This document shows positions 11,448 to 24,182 of a stretch of DNA of 64,000 nt, one piece after another. This DNA comes from Filobasidium wieringae (Eukaryota; Basidiomycota; Tremellomycetes; Filobasidiales; Filobasidiaceae): contig BCIV01000015.1 in the NCBI GenBank assembly GCA_001600055.1, positions 124,001 to 188,000 on the forward strand, written 5' to 3'. Under the pieces are notes generated by a model that was not told the DNA's origin, did not search any database, and was given only the letters and a program-made list of their open reading frames with translations. Each line of letters starts with the position of its first letter. The stretch's first letter is position 1. A program made the translations under genes and the position numbers.

Positions 11448-13515
11448 ACGGAATAGGATCTTCAAACTCAAGCCTATACCTACGAGCCTGAGGGACAACC
11501 CCCCTTTCCCCTGCTCCCTGGTTCTATCATCCACACTTTAGCCCATCTCCCTTAAACAAAAGAAAATCGGCAACTCCATATCTGGCCGCTTTCGACTCCA
11601 ACCCTTTTCTCTTCCAACTCGATCACCCACACATAAACTACGCGGATCTTAGCGCTTTCTACCTGGGATTGTATTTTACTTCATGAACATGCAGATGAAC
11701 GAAACGTGATGGACTTCAGAAATCAGATGCGATTGGATCGCATTGCCGTTAAATAGTCAGGAGAAGGGTCGTCGCATAAGACTTCTATTGTTTGGCTGCG
11801 ACCGGATGTTGCGTACTGCCTCGACAGCACAGTATACAGACAGCCTCTCTGTTCGATTCTCACCAAGCTTGAACTACTGAGGAGGGTCACTTTGACCGCA
11901 CCAAGTTCGACGAATACGATCGGTCGAGTGCCTATTACTCGAGCGTTTCTTAACAACTGCAGGAGAGAGCGTTACACCGCAGGATTTGATACATTCAAAT
12001 CAACCCATGGATGCAGTGAAACTTCTTTGAGGATATCTGTTTGTTTCGAGCTCCTTGGTGCCATTCGCTCATGAGCAGTAACCAGCTGTCCCATAATCTT
12101 TCGCTCTTATCCTTTTGTGGGGGCTTCCCTGACCGTTACGTCCCCTTGTGATCATGATCCAAGCTGTAAGTAAACCAATGTTCACTTACTTGTTATTCCT
12201 TTGAGTAGTTGCCGATGGTGTTGCACAGGTGACCTATGTGAGCAATAGGGAACTTGGTGGCCTGGGTCCGTCTTAGTACTTCAAGGATGAACCTTCACGC
12301 GATTCTTCGAAGTGACGTGTTCCCTGAGTATCCTGCTCACTTGCTGGCTCCGATATCTTCGTCCCTCTTTCCGGAGTATAAAACTCAGGGATAGACCTCA
12401 GTAGCTCAAGCTCAAGCTCGATAGCTGTGTTTTCGTTGTCTACCCATAGCCAGTAGCTATTCCCCGGTGTCCATAGTCGTGCGCCTTGAGCGTAGCATCA
12501 GCTGTGAGTTCTGGAGTCGCTGGTTGGACCTTCAGCTCATAGAATTTGATATACGCTAACTTGGTGATTTCTATATGTACGGGATCTTTGGGTGTTCCGC
12601 GTATCTCCTCCGTGTTAGCTCTTGTCGAATATAGGAGTCGCTCTATGCGTTGAAGTTTGAGAGAGATAGGGAGATTCTAGCCGAACACGATGTCTAGCAT
12701 CGGCTGATACTTACGTAGGGTTTGCTAGCTAATGAAGGAACATACGTCTTCAGGATTGTGCGTAGCAGACAGTAATTTCGCACCGAACGATACAGACATG
12801 GGAATGGAGAAGGTACGAGAAAACAAAGACGGGGGAGATTACATCTGACACAGGGCCAAGTAGCTCTTCGATGCCATGTGACGACGTACAACTAGGCTCG
12901 AACCCGCTCAACTGCTATCAGTTGACAGCGCGGTTTGCGGCAGTTGGGCAGCAAGCTACATTCCGGATGATATACGAGCGCGAACTTCTCTTCCCTCCCG
13001 TACGCTGATGCTGCTCTCCTGCTGGTCCGGTACGGCGTCGAGTAATTTGATCGTAGCGACGAATACAGGCATAGTATAGCGGTTAAATCACAATTGAATC
13101 GCATGCCAGACGAGGGATCTAATGGCAAAGACGATCGAGTCTCAGTCGCGAGGTGCAGAGCTTCACGACGTTCAGGAACTTCTCGACATTGCTGAATGCG
13201 ATATTACCTCCACGATTCCTTCAACGACCCGTTCTGATGAATAACAGGTGATGTCGCCTCTTGAGCAGCAAGGGAAGCCCACTCTGCGCGTGCACCTGAA
13301 ACAAGCGAATTCGGATCCGAATCTGTTTGTTTACAATTTGGCGCAGCGAGCGATTACGTTATCGGTGCCATGAACCTGAATCAACCTCGATTATCGATGT
13401 ACTCGAGTATGAACAATCGGACAAGTCAACTCTGGGGCGATGTACTATTGGAACAAAACCAGCACATCCATGAAATTGGAGGCTGCTACAGGATAACTGC
13501 ATACAGGGATATACG
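11448..13515. other. Gene-free 2-kb intergenic region
   Basis: Only short, unconnected open frames occur here, on both strands, and none resembles a known family or joins into a plausible spliced gene. I see no clear tandem repeats, terminal inverted repeats or transposase-like fragments. The last part should hold the PIF1 promoter. A GGGTTCGAGCC-like string on the minus strand near 12,890-12,905 recalls a tRNA T-arm, but no D-arm or acceptor pairing was found. Confidence 0.5.
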
Positions 13516-16500
13516 ATGTCTCGACAACCGCCACGACGGCTGGGTCTAGGTGGCTCGGAGCATAAAACAGCCTTCAAAGTCCCAATGTTAGGGGCAGTCG
13601 GATTATCAGCTACCGGAGCTCTATTGCCGTCTCCTTTTCGACATGCTGATCCCTTCAACCCCAAAATACCTACTGGATCGAATCGGAAGAATAAGGAATC
13701 TACCATGTCAAAGCCTAAAAGAGAGCGCACAGCATTAGGAAGTTCTGGACAAACTTTCTTAGTCGATACAGCCAGCGAAGAAGAGTTTGAGGGAGACGAT
13801 ATGTACTCCAGCTTTAGCCCGGAGGAGATCGAATCTTTCTACCTGGGCAGTTCCCCCTCAAAGTCCAGTCCGCCCAGACCTGGACTGAGCGGTTTTCAAG
13901 GAAAGAATAACATTAAGCTTAAGCAGTCCGTAGACGATTTCGTCTTTGCTTCCCAAGCGAGTTTGGAGGACGAGTTGAATGACGAGGGGATTGAGAATCC
14001 AAGCAGTCTCTCCACCAACCGATTCAGGACAGGAGGAACATCTGGTATCATCAAAGAAGGATCGTCCCGTGACGATACCCCATCAACTACGGACGAAGAA
14101 ACACGGATAGTCGACCATCTTCTTTCCCTCGAATCACAAGGACCGCCGAATCCACCTTCCAGAGCTTACACGAAATCTCGAAAAGTCCCAACTTCTAGTC
14201 CCGCTCATCCTTATAAAAGGTCACCACCTCGGAACACTCAAGATCTTCCCAGTTCTACTCCCACCAAGCAGGGTAGATTGACAGATCACATGTTTACTAC
14301 GCAGAAGTATAAACCGACGTTCGAAGGGAAGGAGATCGCATTTCCTGAACCAGAACCTCCAAACCTACCCTCATCGGCGATCGCTACTTCTGCCATACAG
14401 TTATCTCCTGAGCAAAGGGCGGTACTGGAGCTGGTCCTGCAAGGGTAAGTCATATCCTGTGCGATATGCAAGATCTTGATCCTGATGTGATGCATCCTAT
14501 AGGGAAAGCATGTTCTTTACAGGTTCTGCTGGGACGGGAAAAAGTGTATTGTTACGAGAAATTATCAGTGAACTTCGAGCAAGAAAGAGGAAAATAGGTA
14601 AACTCACCGACCTAGCTTCGTGTGCGTGGAATCAGCGGCTGAGGTTTCCTCACGCCTTTAGCAATCACAGCTTCGACAGGGATTGCAGGAGTCAATATAG
14701 GAGGGCAGACGTTACATGCTTGGTAAGGAAAATCGATCAAACGCCTAGATCAATAACAGTAAACTCAGATATTGCACCTTATGCTAGGGCCGGATTGGGT
14801 CTTGCACTTGAGGATGTCAAGACATTAGCTAATCGGATCGTCAGGAAAGACCAGAGCAAAAAGAACGGAGATCCTAGCGTGGAGACCGCTTTGGACCGAT
14901 GGACTAAGACCCAAGTATTGATAGTGGATGAAAGTGAGTATACCCTTATACAAGCGAGGACGATCATTGACAATGTTGTACTTATAGTGAGCATGATTGA
15001 TGGACGATTTTGGGATAAATTGGAAGCTGTTGCTAGGATCGTACGAAAGAACGCTAAGCCTTTCGGTGGAATGCAACTGGTACTATGCGGCGAGTTAGTC
15101 CACGTTGTCAGTCAGTCTAGAGGTCAAGTGGTGATATAGAATGTGTCACAGCTTTTTCCAGCTACCACCAGTACCTGATAGACATGATAAAAGTAGCATG
15201 TTTGCTTTCGAAGCGCGTTCGTGGCGTCAATGTGTACCTAGGATTATCAAGCTTCAACAGGTCTTTCGACAGTCAAATCAGCGTGAGTAATTCGGGTACT
15301 CGCGCCTGATAAAGCCTCGATTGACGATAATGACTCGCTCACAGGGTTCGTTGATATGCTCACGGAAGCAAGGCTTGGTCAACTGTCAGGACGGTCCATC
15401 AGGGGCTTTGCTTGCCTTCAAAGACCGGTAGTCTATCCTGACGGAATTGACGCAACAGAACTGGTAAACTTCAACTTGCGCACGTTTCCCTGGCTATCTG
15501 TTTGACCCGATCCGTTCTAGTTCCCTATGAAGTATCAGTCCGACCAGGCTAACACTTCGAAATTGAATCGCCTAAAAGGCGATACCCGGATGTTCGTTAG
15601 TATAGACAAAGAAGGGTAAGTCCGCTGAACAAGCGGCCTTTACACAGTCTCACAGATCGTTTCACAGTATCAAGCCGAACGGCGACTCGTTTTCCCACTC
15701 AGAGGCTGTTCACTTGCTCGACCAGCATTCTCGGGCCCCCGCTAGGCTGGATCTGAAAGTTGGCGCTCAGGTGATGTTGACTATGAATATGCCTACTATC
15801 GGGCTTTGCAACGGATCTGTGTGAGTCACTCCTGCTCCTGCCTGAGCGAGTAAGGATTTCGAGTTTACCTTGATCGATATGTTCGGGATACAGTGGTAAG
15901 GTTATCGGCTTTGAAACTAAAACGGAGGAACGTAAACGCGTTACGGAGGAGCTGGCCGCAGTGCTTAAGGCTGTCTTTTCAAAGGACGATGAGGCAGAAG
16001 TGCAGGTAAGGATACTTCTTGGTCTTTGGTTGCGCCTGCAAAGTCGAAAACGGACTGTTGATCTCCGTGTTTTGCTCAGATCATTGCTCCGCCAGCAAAA
16101 GCCCCTATCTTCACAGAAGATAAGGTCTTTCGCCACGATGCTGATCTCGCTAAGAACCGTTGGCCGATTGTCGAGGTAGGCTCATTTGGCATAAACAGGC
16201 AAATTGTGTGGGACTGAGCATAATTTTCTGTTGTAGTTCTCTGCATCTCAGAAGGTCATGATCATACCGACCGAGTTTGACGTGATCTCACAGAAAGGGC
16301 TGCTGGAAGCGAAACGTATTCAGGTACCTTTAATCCTGGCGTGGGCCTTGTCCATACACAAGGGTCAGTCTTGGCGAAGATAAGTGTTTCCCGTTTGAGA
16401 GGCTCATTCTTTATGGCCTGCAGCCCAAGGAATTACTATACCTCGCTTGAAGGTTGATCTGGCTAAGACCTTTGAGAAGGGTCAAGCTTATGTCGCGCTG

Positions 16501-16614
16501 TCACGCGCGACTTCTCTGGAGACGTTGGAGCTTCAAAACTTCCGCGCTGCAGGGGTGCTGGCTCATCCAAAAGTCATCGCTTGGGCAGCTGAGCTTGAGG
16601 CAGTAAAGTTGTAG
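13516..16614 (+). CDS. PIF1: PIF1-family DNA helicase
   Basis: Multi-exon superfamily 1B 5'-3' DNA helicase. The first exon (13516-14444) gives an approximately 300-residue Ser/Pro-rich, low-complexity N-terminal region ending in the Q-motif-like LSPEQRAVLELVLQG. Exon 2 opens with Walker A, FFTGSAGTGKSVLLREI. Later exons give ITASTGIAGVNIGGQTLHAW (motif Ia), VLIVDES (motif II), CGDFFQLPPVPD (motif III; joined by removing an intron), the SIHKAQGITIPRL region and the C-terminal YVALSRATSLETLELQNF. Pif1/Rrm3 helicases unwind G-quadruplexes and RNA-DNA hybrids, remove telomerase and help forks through protein blocks; many also act in mitochondria. The ATG at 13516 was chosen because it opens the long first exon. 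At least ten introns are implied. The SIHK-A-Q variant replaces the commoner SIHK-S-Q. No frame break was needed to read the gene. Confidence 0.94.
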
Positions 16615-17784
16615 CTAGGCCTGAGCAATATAACCGAGATAGTGCCAGGATTAGGTTATGGAAGGCTAAGCTCGACTCGATTGTAACGAATTGACCCCGA
16701 GACATCGCATAGTCAGTGTGTCAACTTCCTCTCTAGGAGTGCTTTCAGTTCCAGTTCGAAAGGGTGGCCGCGACCGTGTTGATTAATATACTCAAGATAT
16801 CGTCAGCTCAAGCCAACTGACACATACAGTATGCGTGAACATCGTAGCAGGACGAGTTGTTCCATACCTGATCCTGAGTCGTCATAAAGGTAAGTGGTAG
16901 ATTGAGTAAGTGAAGGTCCGTACACTGAACGAGGCTATTGATATATTGATGAGCCATATTGTGGCGGGAATGATGCGCCGAAGAGGTTGGTAAACAAGGC
17001 TAGCCTTTCATGCAGATTGTTGTGCAATCATTGACAGACTGTAGCGATAGGTGTGTAAAGTGGGGAGGAGGTCAAGTGTTAGAAACTCCAAGCAATGTTC
17101 TGCAATCAAGAGGTTTTATAACGGATGTTTGCATAGGCATTTTACTCCAAGGAGGCTAGAATCGCTCGCGTCATATGGATAGAGCAGCACTTATATACGC
17201 TCAGTCATCGCACTGCAGGCCTTGCAATTCGAAATGCACCTTGCTAGATTTTTCAACCATCATCGGTCCCGTATCCCACTCCCACCCACCTGCTATCTAT
17301 TTCACCAAAGGAGAAATCGATGCAGATAGCCCTTGTAACATTTCTGCTCTAGAAGCTGACTGTGGGAATCGAAGACATGATGGGCTTGGTACCACACCGG
17401 GTGAACAGCGTTATCGAATTCCATCCCGGGCTTTAAGTACTTGAGCGGATCAGGATGTTGAATCAAAAAGTACAGGAGGTAGGCAGCATTCGATTGTAAA
17501 TTGTAAACTTACTGCAGTCTGCCGGGCCGGAGCAGATATTCGATTCTCACAAAGTAAACAAATCACCTAACAATAAGATTACACGACCGATGATCATCTC
17601 TTCGAACGTCCGTCCGACTTATTGTACTCTCCCCACTGTGCCAACCTACCGGCTCAGATTACAAGAAGACTGGTTCGAAGACGGGATATACTCACATAGT
17701 ACAGAAATTGTCCGCATACATCCTCGTTCAGTTTCGGTTTGAGGGGGCAGTCGAGATTTATTTGCTGATTCATCACGGACCAGA
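16615..17784. other. Intergenic region, nothing coding seen
   Basis: About 1.2 kb between PIF1 and the coiled-coil membrane protein, both on the + strand. It contains only small, unsupported open frames. The 3' part presumably holds the promoter and 5' UTR of the downstream gene. Confidence 0.5.
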
Positions 17785-20700
17785 ATGGTATGTCCTGGAT
17801 CTCTTGTGTACGATGGACGCAGAGCTTATGAAGATCCTTGTCAGCCGCACACCAAAGAAAGCAGCTTCAAGCCGGAAGGGGTAGACGGTAAATTATTGTC
17901 GGAGTTGTTATCAGAACCAACCATCACTTATGGCGAGATCACCAACGGTAAGTGCTCATGTTCAGCTGATCTTTCTATTTGGAGCCAAAAGGACTGAAAA
18001 TCGTGATCTTCGTCAGTAATAAAGGCTTTCGAGAAGGCTAGAGGTACAACCTTATTCCTGACGTCGGTCGAACGAGAACGGACTGCAACCTTCTGCGAAT
18101 CGCTTAAGGATCAGATCATCACAAGAGAAGCAGCTGTTGGTCTGATGGAGATGTTACAGGCCGATATGGACAGAGCTATCGCAGAAGGAAAAAAGGTCGA
18201 GAATAGCGAAACTGAAATGGAAGAGAAATCGACTTTTGAAAACGGAGGCTCGGAATCCGGCAAGAAGAAGAAGAAGACACCACCAAGCGCTTTCAATTTA
18301 CGAGAACGAAGGAGAACGAGTAACGAACACCGAATCAGGGGCTCCAACGACGGTACCAGCTCGGAAGGAAGTGGAGACGAGATCGATAACAGCCTAGTCG
18401 ATTCACCTATCCATGAAGAAGGAGGAACGAACGACGATAGCGGCATTGCTAGTTCATCCAGGCCTGCCTCTAGAACTGGTTCGATTCCCCTTAAAACCCC
18501 ACCCCTCACGATACAAACCCAAATTCCAATTTCACCCTCAATGGCCAAGAACCGTTCAGCGACTGCTACAGGTGTATCGTTTCCTCGAGAAAGCATCACT
18601 TCTCCTCCTCCGCCATCCTCCTTCCGAACACCATCATCAGGTATTCCCCGTCTCTCGAGGCAATCGGATCCACCAAAACCACAGCAATCTGGTTCAAGAC
18701 CCCCTTCGTCTTTCGGATTTTCTCCGGGATCGATCAATTCCAGATCCGGAAGGGCAAGATCAGGTTCGGTAGAGACTGGGTCCTCGAGAAACTCCTTTAT
18801 CCAGTCGGTTCCGCTTGGAGCAAGTGGGATGGGCGTACCTTACAGTGCGGGCATAACAGGAGCAAACAGAAACATGTCTGCTGGATCCAGGAGGACTAGT
18901 CAAGAAACGATCATAACTTCTCCTATTCGACCTGTAAGTCTATTGAGGAATAACCTCAATCGAATGCCTTCACCTAATCGGAATCACAACGCAGAGTTAC
19001 TCTGGTTACAGTCTGAACTCGTCCACAAGTAGCAGTTCATCGTACCCAGACATTGGAATCAACCGTCCGAGACCACCTCGTCAGACGTCTAGCCAGCGCA
19101 GCCAAGGGGGTGTAGCATTTCCTCAATCAATTTCCAACTCCAGCTCAATCAACAGAAGTGACACACCAGGATCCCCAGATCTGAACAAGATGAAATTACC
19201 TGATGTGTCCTTGATAGGAGATCAGTCGTTTGACGGCGAGCTCAGCGGATACGAAGATGAACATGACACAGAATACATACAGACGTTGGAGGAAATTGCT
19301 AGAATGGGTAGGGAAAGTATATCTGATACCACCATGGGAGGGCAGGTAGGTATGCACACTTTGGATGATGGTGACGGTGACGGTGAATACTTTGGGAACG
19401 GTACGGGCGCGAGGAAGAGGAAAATTAGTGACGAACGCCAAAAAAGGCTGAAGGTCAGAACGTTTTGTTCACAGACGTACCATTAATGACTACTAATGGA
19501 CTCTATTCTGCATCCAGGCCGAGCAGGAGGCCAATCAAAAGGACAGGGAAGACGCGATCCGTTTGACCTCTGAAAATCAGGATTTGTCGATCAGGAACAG
19601 GGGTCTGATTGAAAAGCTAGCCGCGCAAGAGTAAGATCATATACTCCTTGCGTCAGCCACTCGAAGTGTTCACTTTTTGCTCCTCATAGGAATGATCATG
19701 AGCTGATTCAAGTCCGCGTTGTCGACCTCGAAATTGCTCTTGAGGACGAAGTCAGTGAGAAAAGGAGGTTGGAGCGGGAGCTAAAGCAGAAGATACGGGA
19801 AAACCAGGCTGCTATCGCTGCAGTAAGTTTGACCTAGAACAGGTGCGCTGACGGGGCGAAAGCTGATTTGTCTTACCAGTTGGAAACGAAGCTAGCAATG
19901 ACTGAAGAGCAACTTGAACAAAACAAAACGAACCTTACCGGGACCTCGTCTCTAAACGGAAAACTGAAAGGTGTGTGTAGCGATCAGGTCATAGTCGGAA
20001 GACTCAAGCTAATCAGGTACTGCTAAACCAGATGAGATACAAGAGCTTATGCGCACAATCGGTCAGAAAGAACGAGAGCTGAGAAAATATCGCGAGGAAG
20101 AGCTGCAGTACGAGGAAGACAAGGAAGCCGTAAGTTTGGTTCCGTGACTGGCTAAAGCGTTACGATATCCTGACTCTGGAAATCCAATCTAGTTCTCAAG
20201 TGAGATCCGTAGCTTAACTACTCAGTTAGCCTCGAAGGAGGATACCCTTGTAGCTGTTCAAGAGAACAATCAAGTACTCAAGGGAGAGCTGGAAGCTTGC
20301 AAGGGTATGGAAGAGAAGATCAGGAAGCTGGAGCGCGACCTGCTGGACTTGCTTACTAAGCCAAATGCTTCCCATGTCCGGGGTGATACGGGGAACAGCG
20401 CCGGCTTCACTGTTACTGACCACTCGAGAAAGGCAAAACGCAAGTTGGCGGAAGAGGCTGGGTTCAAGGACGATTCCAGCGATGACGATGACGACGACCA
20501 GACGAAATCCTCCGCTAGTTCCACAAGTCAACGGACTGAGAGTGATGGGTTGGAAGAAGCGGAGCCTTTACCATTCAAGCATAGGAAGGTTAATAGACTG
20601 GGCACCTTTCCGCATTCCTCTAGCTGATCATTATCCTTCATATAGCATCAACGTGGACAGAGACCGAAGTCTGGAAATGATAAAGAAGAGAGCAATAAGC

Positions 20701-21421
20701 GCATCGACGGGGATTATCGTGATGCCCCGACTTCGAAAAATCTTCAAGTTGATGCTTTCAGTCAGACAGACGAATCTCAGGGTGTCAATCTTCCGCCCTA
20801 TTCCGCGAAAAGCGAAGATCAGGTTATCGCACAAGGTCTGATACGGGCACACCCAAAGCTAACTATCGAAACTCAAGACATGTTCATCCTGAACGGTACC
20901 ACCGATACTACCAAGGCGTACGTCGCATTGCGCGATGGCACGGGTATGAGATGCGAAGTGTTCGAGAAGGTTTTGGAAGAAAAACCACATCCCGTCAAAC
21001 CTACCGAGTCGAGTAAGTAGAGGCGTGTACAAGACAATCGTATTGACCTGCTGAAGACGATGACCGACAGAAAAAAGCTTCGCTCCCTCGAACCAAGTGG
21101 CGATCCAGATCAAAAGCCCATCCAAGTCGAAGGGGGGATACATCCAAGCGCTCACTGTGGGTGTGATCGCGATCAGCATCGGCTGGCTAGGTACGCATGA
21201 GTACCGGCACTTTCAATATGCCTCAAAAGCTGACATACTTACCGTGACTGATAGTCACAAGTCAAGCCTCTTTCGGCAATGTTCACGATCTCGATCGATA
21301 TCATCTAGTTCACGACATGGCAAACCTTGGACAAGCCAGTCTAGCTTTTGTTCCCGGCTCCGTGGTTACCAAGACTTTCGCTGGTGGCGCACGATACGTA
21401 GCAGGGAATGTGCCTATGTAG
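17785..21421 (+). CDS. Hypothetical Ser-rich coiled-coil protein with C-terminal membrane segment
   Basis: Not recognised. The ATG at 17785 starts a globular N-terminal part (SELLSEPTITYGEITN, then an exon with a helical segment LMEMLQADMDRAIAEGKK). A long, disordered Ser/Pro/Arg region with basic patches (GKKKKKTPPSAFNLRERRR) follows. From about 19,420 to 20,350 several exons encode a heptad-like coiled coil (for example RQKRLKAEQEANQKD and RRLERELKQKIRENQ). After an acidic Asp run (SSDDDDDDQ) and further linker, a hydrophobic stretch (IQALTVGVIAISIGWL, about 21,125-21,190) looks like a single membrane span, followed by about 55 residues to the stop at 21421. Total about 950 residues in ten or more exons. 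The design (soluble coiled coil, one C-terminal span, short end) suits a tethering or organelle/nuclear-envelope protein, but that is inference. Confidence 0.72.
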
Positions 21422-21804
21422 GGTAATACTACTTCTGACTTTCTTACGACACCTAATGCCTTTCCTTACGAGTCTCCAAGAATATTTGTAACCAATCATA
21501 CCGTAAAGTGTAATGTAATGGATGACCCGAATGTACCAATCACGCTTAGTAACGAGTAAACGTAAATTTGGAACCTAGAGATCAAGCAGGTGTTGCGTAT
21601 GTCCGTTTCTTACTAGCCATCCAGTTTCACGTAACGGACTCGCTCTAGACGCCGCACAACCAATGCCAGAGCAGCACTTAAAAGGAACGCAGTTCAAAGA
21701 TGGATGAGGTGGATTTGCATGTCATAAACGGATCACGTAGGGGGGGAATGTACATCGAACCCAACAATAAGCAAGGAGACGACGTGGAGAGAGAGATGAT
21801 CCGT
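21422..21804. other. Intergenic, convergent 3' ends
   Basis: About 380 bases between the coiled-coil protein gene (+) and RPL20 (-). It should hold both 3' UTRs. No further gene is seen. Confidence 0.55.
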
Positions 21805-22540
21805 TTAAGCCCAGGTGGAAGGCCTGGAAGCGGCGTACCAACCCTTGGAAGTGGTTCCTGGTCATCAGATAAGCAAAACCAAATCAGTTCCGACCATCTC
21901 GGATAAGAAGGGTTTGAGATTGAAGACTCACGCCTGTGGGGGAGGGGGAACTTGAGACCGGGCTCCAAGAGCTGACGGATGTAAGGCCTCTTGACATCGT
22001 CCTTCTTCTCGATCTCAGCAACACGGAGGATCTACGTCCGAAACAATTTCAATCAACTGCCTGTTCGTGTTCCCTTGTCACGAGTTGTTACTCACGTGGA
22101 CAGACCTAAACCTGGCCCTGTGCCTGGCGGCCAAGTCCTGGTAAAGGGCCTCGACGGCACCAACACGGGAGAGCTCCCTGAACTCCTTGTACATGTTGTG
22201 GGTACCGGAACGAGAGTCGTAACGGATCCAGATACCGAAGTTCTTGACCTTGAGGGGCTTCTTCTCGTGGATCTGCATCATTCACACGTTGACGTATCCG
22301 TAAGCGTTCCATCCTATCATCTCGCAGATAATCCAAGTGAAGAATACTCACAACGTTGACACCGACGATCTCACCGTTGGCCTTCTTGACCTTCTTCAAC
22401 TGCCTCAAGAAGTACCAGAACCTCGACTTGGCGACGACCTCGTTGGGGGCAAAGATCCTCATCCTGTAGAGCTTGGGGGTGGGCTCGGCCTCGGTGGGGA
22501 GGTTGCGTCCGAGGATGGAGTATTCGTTGAAACGGGCCAT
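21805..22540 (-). CDS. RPL20: 60S ribosomal protein eL20 (L20/L18a)
   Basis: Intron-containing ribosomal protein gene. The ATG at 22540 opens [20 protein letters not shown], followed by [20 protein letters not shown] and [14 protein letters not shown]. The next exon has [20 protein letters not shown] and [16 protein letters not shown], and the third has [20 protein letters not shown] and GLKFPLPH. After an intron that starts at the sequence read as gtgagtctt on the minus strand, a short last exon reads [15 protein letters not shown] and stops at 21805, matching the family's RPST-F end. eL20 sits on the solvent face of the large subunit. About 175 residues, normal for the family. The final small exon is easily missed; I chose it because its phase and the RPST motif fit. 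Confidence 0.96.
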
Positions 22541-24182
22541 TTTTGGTGACCTGAAGAAACAGATGGGAGGAAGGAAGAGTTAGTCATCAGAAGATAGAGC
22601 GAGATGCGAAGATGGTAGAAGATCTGAGAATGGGGAGATGTGGTGATTCGATGATAGATGATCGGCAAAGGATGGATTTGGATGGATAGTGGATTCGAGA
22701 TTGCGGAGTATCTTCTTTTCCACAGGTGTGTTCAGGACGCCAACCACCGACATAGCACAAAGCTGAGGTCCTCGTCCAGCTGATTGGGCTTGAAAAGTCT
22801 ATAGGTCGAGTTGTATGCCCCATCGGCGTATGGGTATTGATCACCCCTTGCTTGATCTACTGGCTGTTGGTGCCTGTTCCGCTCTTGACTAGCTCTATCT
22901 CGCTCCAACGACCACTGCAAACTAATCTCCGAATAGTGTGGATAACTTGATTGCGTTGCTTCTATCGCATCTTCTCCATCTATCTGTTGTCTGATTGTTT
23001 AGTCCATCTTGATTCGTCCAAGAGTTCCTGAAGCATCCATCCTATCCATCCGTTATCCCCCATGCCGATCAAACTACCATCTCCTCGATCCTCATCTCTC
23101 CCTCAATCCCGCGTCTCCTTCCATCTTGCATTCTTGCTTGCGAGTAGGACCCGAGACTCACGTCGAAGCGACCTGTATTGAAACTTGAAGTGAGTTTTGC
23201 TGGTGGCCCGAGAACGATCCCCCGTGTCGAGGAAGGGTTGTATCTTTGGGCGGGCACTTGGACGACGTCTTTCGCTGAGCGAGGGCGGAAGCGAGTGCGA
23301 GCTGTCGGCGACGGGGAAACGATTCTGAGAGGGAACGAGGGGGACACGTAGAAGCGCAGAGAATGGCTGACGCGCGGGATGCTCGAACAGAGAAAGGGTA
23401 AGCGCAAGTCGCGGTGATTTGAAGCATCATTTCAAATCGCAAGACACGTTGATAAGGATATCTAGACGAGAAGAGCTGATGACGTGTCTAGATCAATATT
23501 GACAACCCGGGCACCTAGAAATACGATCCACGCGATTTACGTCATGGCCGTTTGTTTCAACTTCCGAAGGATAACTCGATCAAAACACAGCTCGCAGCTC
23601 TGAATTCCAACAATCTGACCATATCGACTCGGCGAATGGGCGTTCCCGTCCAGTCATCCTGTCTGATATATCGCTATATCATTGATGTCAATGAACGATC
23701 GTACTACAGCCTAATGGACGTGGTTGAAGCTGCTGAAACGCATGCACACTTTCTGCTCCATGTCGGTAGACTCCGGCCGGAAGTTGTTCGCGTATCGAGT
23801 CTTTGTTTGTGTCCAGACCTGCCCAATCGCTCACCGCTTGCCGCTTGGCTCAGCGACTCAATCTTCTTGTATGCCTGCCGCCGTATGTCCCCACCTCGCA
23901 CGAACCACCTAGATATCTTTGCCGCTACCTACAACGAGTAACGTATGCTGACCTGGACCTGGTCTTGTTATTGAGTTTGTGGTTCGTTCCGCGTCCGGAT
24001 TCAAAGTCGTCCCGCTCGCTGTCGAGTGAGGTCTGTTCTCGCGTCGCCCTGGGACTCGTCCGTCATATCACCGTAGTCGATTAGATGGTCACACTTGCTT
24101 GTACATCCATAGGTCACTGGCTGTAAATTAGTGGTATTACCTCACGACTATAGTATCACTCGACTGAATAGGATATCAAAGC
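22541..24182. other. Divergent promoter region of RPL20 and VPS74 with unresolved small ORFs
   Basis: About 1.6 kb separate the two divergent starts. The RPL20-proximal part is likely its promoter and 5' UTR. On the minus strand, 23,158-23,442 has an ATG-led frame whose start is Arg/Ser/Ala-rich and somewhat like a mitochondrial leader, and an overlapping frame covers 23,069-23,407; I could not join either into a recognisable protein. A TTACGTCA string near 23,538-23,545 resembles an ATF/CREB site. Confidence 0.4.

Noticed and set aside
12850..12960. tRNA-like T-arm string on the minus strand
   Set aside because: No D-arm consensus, anticodon stem or matching acceptor stem could be found.
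18111..18737. 208-codon minus-strand frame
   Set aside because: It is antisense to a low-complexity exon of the coiled-coil gene; its Leu/Ser/Pro-rich content mirrors the sense codons and shows no motif.
23069..23442. Overlapping minus-strand frames of 94-112 codons between RPL20 and VPS74
   Set aside because: Both are Arg/Ser/Pro-rich, neither matches a known family and no convincing partner exons were found. One might still be a small mitochondrial protein.
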